Positions 1-5,743 of a DNA stretch of 8,637 bases are shown here, piece after piece. The notes under the pieces were generated by a model. It worked only from the letters and a program-made list of their open reading frames with translations, ran no database searches and was not told the origin of the DNA. The position numbers and the translations under genes were made by a program. The stretch spans positions 1 to 8,637 of the forward strand of contig SFHH01000084.1 in NCBI GenBank assembly GCA_004555735.1. The letters run 5' to 3'. Source of the DNA: Acidaminococcus fermentans (GTDB taxonomy: Bacteria > Bacillota_C > Negativicutes > Acidaminococcales > Acidaminococcaceae). Numbering within the stretch: position 1 is the stretch's first letter; every line of letters begins with the position of its first letter.

Positions 1-657
1 GACATGGCGGCTGCCCCCCAGCAACATCCCTTCCAATAGGGCACTGTCGTCCGGAGACATGCCCCTCCTCAGAGACTGCCGGAATGCCTCGCCCCACAGC
101 CAGATCCGGTCTTGCCAGGAAGGCTCCGATGAAAGGAGGAGGACACGGTTTCCCTCCCCCTGGAGCCGGCCCCCTTCTCCCTGGACCGCTGCCCGGTCTT
201 CCGGACGCTGGCTCCCTGGATTGTAGAATCCATCGGGTGGCAGGAACCGTCCGGTCACCTGGACTTCCCCTATGGACAGGGGAAAAGGCGCTTGCGGCAG
301 GAAGACCCGTACCCTGCCCCGTTCCTCTTCCAATAAGAAGGACAGGCCTCCTTGAGGAAGAGGGTCCGCCGAACCAGGGACGATCCGTCCGGTCAAGGTC
401 ACAATCCGTTCCTGGAGGCCACTCATCTTCTGGGCAGCTGGGACACGGAGGCTGGCCTGGAGCCCTCCGGCACAGAAGAGACAGCCCAACAGAGCCAGTC
501 GCAGGAACCAGGTCCCTTCCTCTCGTTTCCAGACCCACGCCGCCCCCAGGCAGCAGCCCAGGAGTCCCCAGATCCAATACGGCCAGGCGCCGGCAGATCT
601 CAGGCCGGCCCAAGTCCCAGCCCCATACCCCAAGCTCCCCTGCAGCACCAGATTCAT
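1..657 (-). CDS. comEC: ComEC/Rec2 DNA-uptake channel, N-terminal part (runs off the window)
   Basis: The first 219 codons of a protein that continues past the left edge. ComEC forms the inner-membrane channel that carries single-stranded DNA into the cytoplasm during transformation. Two N-terminal hydrophobic segments are visible (about residues 27-42 and 51-66). They are followed by a soluble beta-rich region like the DUF4131/OB-type domain of ComEC, ending with a GFYNPGSQRPED stretch (143-154) that resembles the usual NPGxFDY motif. The segment at 192-217 (FRQSLRR...LLEGMLLGG) matches the region leading into the competence-domain helices. The ATG is at 657-655, one base after the comEA stop, with GGAGG on the minus strand at 668-664, six bases upstream and inside the comEA coding end, so translational coupling is likely. 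No stop or frameshift is seen in the visible part. The call rests on motif resemblance plus position directly after comEA; the metallo-beta-lactamase-like C-terminus lies outside the window. Confidence 0.88.
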   Translation of the reverse strand, partial: MNLVLQGSLGYGAGTWAGLRSAGAWPYWIWGLLGCCLGAAWVWKREEGTWFLRLALLGCLFCAGGLQASLRVPAAQKMSGLQERIVTLTGRIVPGSADPLPQGGLSFLLEEERGRVRVFLPQAPFPLSIGEVQVTGRFLPPDGFYNPGSQRPEDRAAVQGEGGRLQGEGNRVLLLSSEPSWQDRIWLWGEAFRQSLRRGMSPDDSALLEGMLLGGSRHV

Positions 658-658
658 C

Positions 659-1273
659 TCACACCTCCACCTGGTCCCGGAGCTTCCGGAATTTGGCCGG
701 ACCGATGCCGGAAACTTGCTGGAGGTCTTCGATTTTCTGGAACGGCTGTGCCTGCCGGTATTCCACGATCCTCTGGGCCAAGGCCGGACCGATGCCGGGC
801 AACTCCGTCAATTCTTCAATCCCTGCCTGGTTCAGATTGATTTTCCCAGCAGTTCCCTGGCCCGTCTTTTTCCCTACAGCGGCAGGAGGAGTGTCTTTCC
901 TGCCGGAAGAGTTCCCCGTCTTTCGGGTATTTTTCTTTAGGAATGGCACATTGATCTGGCTGCCGTCTTTGCATTTCCTGGCCAGATTGACCCGGGTCAG
1001 ATCCGCTTCCTCCGTCACGCCCCCGGCCTCAGCCAAGGCCTCCTGGAAACGGATTCCAGGAGGGACCTGATACAGTCCCGGTTCTTGGACTGCTCCGCTG
1101 ATGTAGATGGTGATCCGTTTTTTCTTTTCTGTAGGTGCCTTTTCCGGCTGCACGGCAGACAGTGTCTCCGGCCGCTCTGTCCGCACTTCTCCCGCCTGCC
1201 AGAGGCTGCCTCCTGCACAGACCAGGACAAGGGCCAGGACTACCAGCCACTTTTTCTTTTCCCATGGATCCAT
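659..1273 (-). CDS. comEA: ComEA competence protein, SLBB plus helix-hairpin-helix DNA receptor
   Basis: A 204-residue membrane-anchored DNA-binding protein that captures double-stranded DNA outside the inner membrane and hands it to ComEC. Residues 1-8 are charged (MDPWEKKK) and residues 9-27 form one transmembrane anchor. A charged linker follows, then an SLBB domain at about 54-111 (ITIYISGAVQEPGLYQVP at its start). A Lys/Gly/Pro-rich linker leads to tandem helix-hairpin-helix motifs at 145-204, with hairpins LPGIGPALA (158-166) and VSGIGPAKF (187-195), as in the ComEA family. I chose ATG 1273 because AGGAGG lies eight bases upstream (1287-1282). An in-frame TTG at 1294 would place that site inside the gene. 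The start codon sits in a 14-base palindrome (1262-1275) that is probably accidental. The gene lies downstream of the leuS terminator and runs straight into comEC. No convincing promoter is seen; a TATGAT at minus-strand 1303-1298 has no clear -35 partner. Confidence 0.93.
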   Translation of the reverse strand: MDPWEKKKWLVVLALVLVCAGGSLWQAGEVRTERPETLSAVQPEKAPTEKKKRITIYISGAVQEPGLYQVPPGIRFQEALAEAGGVTEEADLTRVNLARKCKDGSQINVPFLKKNTRKTGNSSGRKDTPPAAVGKKTGQGTAGKINLNQAGIEELTELPGIGPALAQRIVEYRQAQPFQKIEDLQQVSGIGPAKFRKLRDQVEV

Positions 1274-1281
1274 GGAGAATC

Positions 1282-1287
1282 CCTCCT
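1282..1287 (-). promoter_or_regulatory. Shine-Dalgarno site that fixes the comEA start
   Basis: The minus strand reads AGGAGG here, eight bases before ATG 1273. It falls inside the reading frame if translation began at the upstream in-frame TTG (1294), so it favours the ATG as the true start. Confidence 0.8.
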
Positions 1288-1378
1288 TTTGCAATGATCA
1301 TAGAGATGCCATTCGACATCCGGAGAGAAACTCCTTCCCAGGTGGAAAAAGAGAGTCATTAAGTGCAAAAAGATGCAG

Positions 1379-1412
1379 TAAAGGGGCTGTTGCGCATACA
1401 ACAGCCCCTTTA
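1379..1412 (-). terminator. Hairpin terminator after leuS
   Basis: A 14-base-pair perfect stem (1379-1392 with 1399-1412) and a six-base loop begin three bases beyond the leuS stop codon. The core is GGGGCTGTTG/CAACAGCCCC. On the minus strand the stem ends CCCCTTTA, and a second T-run (TTTTT) comes seven bases later, so the uridine tract is interrupted. Read on the plus strand, the stem is followed by TTTTACTT, but no plus-strand gene ends here. It separates leuS from comEA. I infer termination from stem strength and position; some read-through into comEA-comEC is possible. Confidence 0.8.
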
Positions 1413-1414
1413 TT

Positions 1415-3904
1415 TTACTTCGCTACGATATTCACCAGCCGGCCGGGGACGGCGATGACTTTCATCACCTTTTTGTCTCCGATGGCAGCTTTGACTTCTG
1501 CCTGTTCCAGGGCTAGGTTCCCCAGATCTTCTTTGCTGATTTCCGGAGCAGCCATGATCCGGGCCTTGGGTTTTCCGTTGACCTGGATCAGTACTTCCAC
1601 CTGCTCCACTTTGATGGCTTCCGGGTCATAGGTGGGCCAAGGTTCCTTATGGATGCTGGTCTCGCTGCCCATGGCGTCATGCCACAGTTCTTCCGTGATA
1701 TGAGGCGTGAAAGGCGCCAGCATCAGCAGCAGCTTGGAGATGGCTTCGTACACCAGACCGTCATTCACCGGTTCGGCTTTTTCCCGGTAGGCGTACAGGG
1801 CGTTCACCAGTTCCATCAGGGTGGAAATGGCGGTGTTGAAGTTGAACCGCTGGTCGATGTCCTCGGTGACCTTCTTCACGCTCACATGGAGGATGTGCCG
1901 CAGTTCCTCATCCGCTTTGTCCAGGTGAGCGGTGTCATAGGAGGTGACTTTCTTGGCCAGTACATCCTTAAAGTGATACACGATCCGCCATACCCGGTTC
2001 AGGAACCGGAAGGACCCTTCCACTCCCTGGTCGCTCCATTCCAGTTCCCGTTCCACCGGAGCGGCGAACATGATGAAGAGACGGGCGGTATCGGCCCCGA
2101 ATTTCCCGACGATTTCTTCCGGGGACACCACGTTCCCCAGGGATTTGGACATCTTGGCTCCGTCCTTGATCACCATGCCCTGGGTCAGCAGGTTGGTGAA
2201 AGGTTCGTCCGCCTTGACCAGGCCGGCGTCGTGGAGCACCTTCATGAAGAACCGGGAATACAGCAGATGCAGGATGGCGTGTTCGATGCCCCCGATGTAC
2301 TGATCTACCGGCATCCAGTGGTTCACAGCTTCTTCGCTGAAGGGAGCCTTGTCGTTATGGGGATCGGTGTAGCGCATATAGTACCAGGAAGAGCACAGGA
2401 AGGTATCCATGGTGTCCAGTTCCCGTTTGGCCGGGCCGCCGCATTTGGGGCAGGTACAATTGACGAACTTTTCACTGGTAGCCAGAGGAGAAGTGGCGCC
2501 GGCGTCGAATTTCACGTCCATGGGCAGCTTCACCGGCAGATCTTTTTCCGGTACCAGCACTTCCCCACAGTGAGGGCAGTAAACCACCGGGATGGGGCAG
2601 CCCCAATACCGCTGCCGACTGATCAGCCAATCCCGGAGACGGTAGTTGATCCGCCGTTTGCCCAGGCCCTTTTCTTCCATGTAGTCGATGATGGCCTTCA
2701 TGGCCTTGTGCATTTCCATGCCCGTGAAAGGACCAGCGTTCACCAGCACCCCGTCCTTGTCCTCATAGGCATCGGTCATTTCTTCCAGCTTCAGTTCCCG
2801 ATCCTTGGGCTGGAGGGTGAGGATTTTCTTGATGCCGTATTTGGTGGCAAACAGCCAGTCACGATGGTCCCCGGTGGGCACGCCCATGACGGCGCCGGTA
2901 CCGTAATCCACCAGCACATAGTTGGTGATCCAGATCTGGACCTTTTCCCCAGTGAGAGGATGGATGCAGTCCACCCCGGTGTACATGCCCAGTTTTTCCG
3001 ATTCACTGCTGGTACGTTCAATGTCGGAGGTGTTCTTCACCTGGTTGCAGAAGGCCTCCAGTTCGGCCTTTTTGGGGTTGTCCTTCAACAGTTCTTCCAC
3101 CATGGGATGTTCCGGCGGGATGACCACGAAGGTGACCCCGTAGATGGTATCCGGACGGGTGGTGTACACCATGAGTTTTTTGTGGAGGCTGGGCACATCG
3201 AACCCGAATTCCAGCCCTTCGCTGCGGCCGATCCAGTTCTTCTGCATGGTCTTGACCCGTTCCGGCCAGCCTTTCAGCTTGGACAGGTCATCTAGCAGCT
3301 GTTCTGCGTAGTCGGTGATCTTGAAGAACCACTGGCTCAGCTGTTTCTTTTCCACAGGCTGGTGGCAGCGCCAGCATTTGCCGTCTTCCACCTGTTCGTT
3401 GGCCAGCACGGTGCCGCAGGTGTCGCACCAGTTGACGGAAGCTTCCTTCTTCACCGCCAGGCCCCGTTTGTACATCAGTTCGAAGAACCACTGGGTCCAT
3501 TTGTAGTAGTCTTCCTGGCAGGTGACCACTTTCCGGTCCCAGTCATAGGACAGCCCCAGTTCCTTCAGTTGCCGGGTCATGTTGGCGATGTTCTCCATGG
3601 TCCATTTGGCAGGGGGGATCTTGTGTTTGATGGCGGCATTTTCCGCAGGCATGCCGAAGGAGTCGAAGCCGATAGGATGCAGTACGTTGAAGCCCCGCAT
3701 GGTCCGGAACCGGGCCACCACATCCCCGATGGAATAGTTCCGCACATGGCCCATGTGCAGGTTCCCAGAGGGATACGGGAACATTTCCAGCACATAGGAT
3801 TTGGGCCGGGGATCCTCATTGCTGACCTGATAGGTCTTGTTGTCTTCCCAATACTGCTGCCACCGGGCTTCGATCTCGTGTGGCTCGTACTTTTCCTTGA
3901 ACAT
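1415..3904 (-). CDS. leuS: Leucyl-tRNA synthetase
   Basis: An 829-residue cytoplasmic class I synthetase that attaches leucine to tRNA-Leu using ATP and hydrolyses mischarged tRNA. The HIGH motif is HMGH at 50-53 and the KMSKS loop is at 584-588. A Cys4 zinc-knuckle candidate lies at C160, C163, C177, C180 and a second at C443, C446, C485, C488. The CP1 editing domain shows TTRPDT (248-253) and GTGAVMGVPTGDHRD (335-349), keeping both acidic residues (D346, D349). The Gly before D346 replaces the His usual at that place. The long leucine-specific insert found before KMSKS in E. coli LeuRS is absent (GMVIKDGAKMSKS), as in Bacillus-type enzymes. The C-terminal tRNA-binding domain is complete, ending VNIVAK. 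I chose ATG 3904 because AGGAGGT (3917-3911) lies six bases upstream; ATG 3910 would abut that site. The gene has its own promoter (4011-4039) and terminator. No T-box leader is seen. Confidence 0.98.
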   Translation of the reverse strand: MFKEKYEPHEIEARWQQYWEDNKTYQVSNEDPRPKSYVLEMFPYPSGNLHMGHVRNYSIGDVVARFRTMRGFNVLHPIGFDSFGMPAENAAIKHKIPPAKWTMENIANMTRQLKELGLSYDWDRKVVTCQEDYYKWTQWFFELMYKRGLAVKKEASVNWCDTCGTVLANEQVEDGKCWRCHQPVEKKQLSQWFFKITDYAEQLLDDLSKLKGWPERVKTMQKNWIGRSEGLEFGFDVPSLHKKLMVYTTRPDTIYGVTFVVIPPEHPMVEELLKDNPKKAELEAFCNQVKNTSDIERTSSESEKLGMYTGVDCIHPLTGEKVQIWITNYVLVDYGTGAVMGVPTGDHRDWLFATKYGIKKILTLQPKDRELKLEEMTDAYEDKDGVLVNAGPFTGMEMHKAMKAIIDYMEEKGLGKRRINYRLRDWLISRQRYWGCPIPVVYCPHCGEVLVPEKDLPVKLPMDVKFDAGATSPLATSEKFVNCTCPKCGGPAKRELDTMDTFLCSSWYYMRYTDPHNDKAPFSEEAVNHWMPVDQYIGGIEHAILHLLYSRFFMKVLHDAGLVKADEPFTNLLTQGMVIKDGAKMSKSLGNVVSPEEIVGKFGADTARLFIMFAAPVERELEWSDQGVEGSFRFLNRVWRIVYHFKDVLAKKVTSYDTAHLDKADEELRHILHVSVKKVTEDIDQRFNFNTAISTLMELVNALYAYREKAEPVNDGLVYEAISKLLLMLAPFTPHITEELWHDAMGSETSIHKEPWPTYDPEAIKVEQVEVLIQVNGKPKARIMAAPEISKEDLGNLALEQAEVKAAIGDKKVMKVIAVPGRLVNIVAK

Positions 3905-3910
3905 GAACAT

Positions 3911-3917
3911 ACCTCCT
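3911..3917 (-). promoter_or_regulatory. Shine-Dalgarno site that fixes the leuS start
   Basis: The minus strand reads AGGAGGT. Two in-frame ATGs follow: one directly abutting it (3910) and one six bases away (3904). The spacing favours 3904. A further in-frame ATG at 3949 lacks such a site and lies in the leader. Confidence 0.8.
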
Positions 3918-3991
3918 AAAAAAGAAAACCCGTCTGAAACACCTTGCATAAGTTCTCTGGATTCAGTAACATATGAGTATTACAGTGGTTT

Positions 3992-4020
3992 TTGTCTGTG
4001 CAATAGATTCATTATATATT
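3992..4020 (+). promoter_or_regulatory. Promoter for the metallophosphoesterase-lgt operon
   Basis: TTGTCT (3992-3997) and TATATT (4015-4020) are separated by 17 bases, giving 4/6 and 5/6 matches to the sigma-70 consensus. Transcription would start near 4027, leaving a leader of about 33 bases with AAGGAG (4046-4051) eight bases before ATG 4060. Its -10 box overlaps the leuS -10 box on the other strand by two bases. The promoter lies inside the longer reading frame that begins at 3973, which argues against that upstream start. Confidence 0.7.
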
Positions 4021-4039
4021 TCACATCTCATAAAGTCAA
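4011..4039 (-). promoter_or_regulatory. leuS promoter
   Basis: On the minus strand, TTGACT (4039-4034) and a perfect TATAAT (4016-4011) are separated by exactly 17 bases. This is the best sigma-70-type promoter in the window. Transcription would start near 4004, giving a leader of about 100 bases before ATG 3904. That is shorter than a typical T-box leader, and no T-box sequence is seen in it. The leader does contain a weak six-pair stem (one G-U) around 3968-3985. Confidence 0.8.
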
Positions 4040-4059
4040 CGCAGGAAGGAGTGGGAACT

Positions 4060-4764
4060 ATGGCAATTTATGCCATGGGGGATCTGCATTTTTCTGGAGA
4101 GCCCCCCTCCAAGCCCATGGAAGTCTTTGGGGCCCAATGGCTGGGCCATCGGGATAAAATCATCGCAGACTGGAAAGGAAAAGTAAAGGAGGGAGACACC
4201 GTACTCCTGGTAGGAGACACTTCCTGGTCCATGGACCTGGCGGACGCGGTGGAAAAGGATCTGGGACCCCTGGCGGCCCTGCCCGGGGATCTGGTGCTCC
4301 TCAAGGGAAACCATGATTACTGGTGGACTTCCCTGACAAAGATGGAAGCCGCCCTGCCCCCCTGTGTCCATTTCCTCCACAACACCTTTTACCAGACCGG
4401 GGACGTGGCCCTATGCGGCACCCGGGGTTGGAATCTGCCCAGCATGCCCGGGTTCGGGGCCCACGACCAGCTGATCTATGACCGGGAATGCCAGCGGCTG
4501 GAACGGAGCCTGGCAGGGGCCCGGGAAGCCGGGGCCAGGCACCTCATCGCCGCCCTCCACTACCCTCCCCTGTACAATCCGGAGGAAGTCACCGGCTTCA
4601 CAGAACTGTGCAAAAAATACCAGGTGGAACAGTGCATCTACGGCCATGTCCACGGGGATGCGGCCCATTTCCTGAACCTCTTCCAGGGAGAACGGGACGG
4701 CACCCGGTACCGGCTGGTGGCGGCAGATTACGTAGATTTCCGTCTGGTGGAAATCTGGGAATAA
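4060..4764 (+). CDS. Metallophosphoesterase, COG1768-type predicted phosphohydrolase
   Basis: A 234-residue soluble, probably cytoplasmic calcineurin-like phosphoesterase; the physiological substrate is unknown. The dinuclear-metal motifs are in canonical order: GDLH (D8, H10), GDTSWS (D53), GNHDYWW (N84, H85), ALHYPP (H167) and YGHVHG (H196, H198). The GNHDYWW and KPMEVFG (18-24) stretches are what I recall of the COG1768 group rather than YfcE or CpdA types. There is no signal peptide or membrane segment. ATG 4060 has AAGGAG eight bases upstream. A longer in-frame start at 3973 would span the promoter and add 29 residues that look unlike the family, so I rejected it. lgt follows after 15 bases, suggesting co-transcription, but the pairing gives no firm clue to function. 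All metal-binding residues appear present, so activity is expected. Confidence 0.93.
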   Translation: MAIYAMGDLHFSGEPPSKPMEVFGAQWLGHRDKIIADWKGKVKEGDTVLLVGDTSWSMDLADAVEKDLGPLAALPGDLVLLKGNHDYWWTSLTKMEAALPPCVHFLHNTFYQTGDVALCGTRGWNLPSMPGFGAHDQLIYDRECQRLERSLAGAREAGARHLIAALHYPPLYNPEEVTGFTELCKKYQVEQCIYGHVHGDAAHFLNLFQGERDGTRYRLVAADYVDFRLVEIWE

Positions 4765-4779
4765 AGAAAGGGACCCATC

Positions 4780-5559
4780 GTGCATCAATATCTGTTTTTT
4801 ATCGGAGATTTTCCTGTGCGGATGTACGGCCTGATGCTGTGCACCGCCATTTTCATGGCCACGGCGGTGGCTTATTTCCTGGCCTGGCGGGACGGCCGGG
4901 GTTGGGAGAAATATCTGCCGGACATCGGCATCTACGGCGGCTTCTGCGGCCTCATCGGAGCCCGGCTGTGGGATGTGTTCTTCTTTGACTGGGGCTATTA
5001 CAGCCAGCACCTTGCCGAAATCCCCTTTGTTTGGCAGGGAGGCATGGCCATCCAGGGGGGCATCCTAGGCGGCGTCCTGGGCGGTGCCGTCTACTGCTGG
5101 CGGCACAAGGTGGACTGGATCGACATGCTGGACGTGATCTGCCCGGCCCTGTTCATCGGCCAGAGCGTGGGCCGCATGGCCAATCTCCTGAACGGGGACG
5201 CCTTCGGGGCCCCCACCGGCGGAGATTTTGGCATCCTGTACCCGGCCGGCACCCTAGCCCGTTCCACCTATGGAGCGGTTCCTCTTTGGCCAGCGGAAGT
5301 GTGGGAAGGCCAGGTGGATGTGATCCTCTTCGCCCTGCTGCTGCTGTTCCAGACCTCACGGCCTAAAAAAGGCCAGCCCTGCTGCCTCTATGTGATGCTC
5401 TACAGCGTTCTCCGGTTCTTCCTGGAATTCCTCCGGGGAGATTACGTGGAGCCCATGGCCTTCGGACTGAAAAGTGCCCAGGTGACGGCTCTGGTGTCCT
5501 TTACCGTGGCGCTGGTACTGTTTGTGTGGGCGGGGATGAGGAAAAAAACGGCAGCCTGA
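4780..5559 (+). CDS. lgt: Prolipoprotein diacylglyceryl transferase
   Basis: A 259-residue inner-membrane enzyme that moves diacylglycerol from phosphatidylglycerol to the lipobox cysteine of prolipoproteins. Hydrophobic segments run the whole length, near 15-35, 46-64, 86-105, 116-130, 178-192, 202-218 and 233-252. Family landmarks are GAR (60-62), GGMAIQGGILGG (87-98), the signature GRMANLLNGDAFG (131-143) and YSVLR (208-212). R132 and R212 align with the E. coli residues R143 and R239, and Y208 with Y235. Three positions depart from the E. coli type: Q92 in place of the HGG histidine, D140 in place of the signature glutamate, and PLWPAEVWEG (168-177) in place of HPxQLYE. Other bacterial Lgt proteins also vary at the histidine, so I still expect activity. 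The start is GTG with AAAGGGA six bases upstream (4767-4773). The reading frame ends inside its terminator. Confidence 0.93.
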   Translation: MHQYLFFIGDFPVRMYGLMLCTAIFMATAVAYFLAWRDGRGWEKYLPDIGIYGGFCGLIGARLWDVFFFDWGYYSQHLAEIPFVWQGGMAIQGGILGGVLGGAVYCWRHKVDWIDMLDVICPALFIGQSVGRMANLLNGDAFGAPTGGDFGILYPAGTLARSTYGAVPLWPAEVWEGQVDVILFALLLLFQTSRPKKGQPCCLYVMLYSVLRFFLEFLRGDYVEPMAFGLKSAQVTALVSFTVALVLFVWAGMRKKTAA

Positions 5560-5577
5560 CAGGTCAGCCGTTTTTTT
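5542..5577 (+). terminator. Rho-independent terminator overlapping the lgt stop codon
   Basis: A perfect 11-base inverted repeat (5542-5552 with 5567-5577) pairs an A-tract plus CGGC with GCCG plus seven Ts. The loop of 14 bases contains the lgt TGA (5557-5559). The stem's left arm encodes the last residues of Lgt (KKTA). The A-tract also makes it a possible terminator for minus-strand transcripts arriving from the hydratase side. Confidence 0.9.
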
Positions 5578-5583
5578 CTCAGT

Positions 5584-5738
5584 AAGACGTCAGACCGGCC
5601 CCTTGGGCCTTTCAGACACGGCCCAAGGGGCCTTCAGCCATCAGCTTAGTACGACTAAGATCCACGTCCGATCTTTTTATCGCCAAACAAGCTGACTTCT
5701 GACTTCTGAAAGGCCCGCAAGGGCCGATCTGACGTCTT
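5584..5738. repeat. MITE-like or structured intergenic element with 33/34-base inverted ends
   Basis: The left arm (5584-5616) and right arm (5705-5738) are imperfect reverse complements, both beginning AAGACGTCAGA and ending GGCCTTTCAGA when read inward. They differ by one C/T change and a few single-base gaps. Inside are a perfect 13-pair hairpin (5597-5609 with 5620-5632), CTTAGT/ACTAAG (5645-5659), AAGATC/GATCTT followed by TTT (5657-5675), and TCAGCTT/AAGCTGA (5641-5647 with 5689-5695). Two tandem CTGACTT heptads (5692-5705) precede the right arm. The right arm itself folds as GGCCC-GCAA-GGGCC (5712-5725). No reading frame of note is present. It fills the gap between the convergent lgt and hydratase genes, five bases before the hydratase stop codon. 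Mobility and genome-wide repetition are inferred from the architecture only; a bidirectional terminator or RNA-stabilising role is equally possible. Confidence 0.7.
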
Positions 5739-5743
5739 TTATT

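Noticed and set aside
84..1070. A 328-codon open frame on the plus strand over comEC and comEA
   Set aside because: The translation is Pro/Arg/Ser-rich with no domain, while the minus strand carries convincing ComEA and ComEC sequences.
1262..1275. 14-base perfect palindrome over the comEA start codon
   Set aside because: It arises from codons ATG-GAT-CCA-TGG plus two preceding bases and has no partner site or spacing that suggests an operator.
1293..1320. Promoter for comEA with -10 TATGAT at 1303-1298
   Set aside because: No -35 box is recognisable at the right spacing and the start site would fall almost on the ribosome binding site.
1649..3295. A 548-codon open frame on the plus strand, antisense to leuS
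   Set aside because: It mirrors the leuS codons, is unusually rich in His, Phe, Gln and Val, has no recognisable domain and no fitting ribosome binding site. It is explained by strong GC bias at codon positions of leuS.
3905..4004. Possible T-box leader upstream of leuS
   Set aside because: The leader from the mapped promoter is only about 100 bases and I see no conserved T-box sequence or a terminator-antiterminator pair in it.
3973..4059. N-terminal extension of the metallophosphoesterase from ATG 3973
   Set aside because: It would overlap both divergent promoters, lacks a ribosome binding site, and the family begins directly with the strand leading to GDLH as in the 4060 start.
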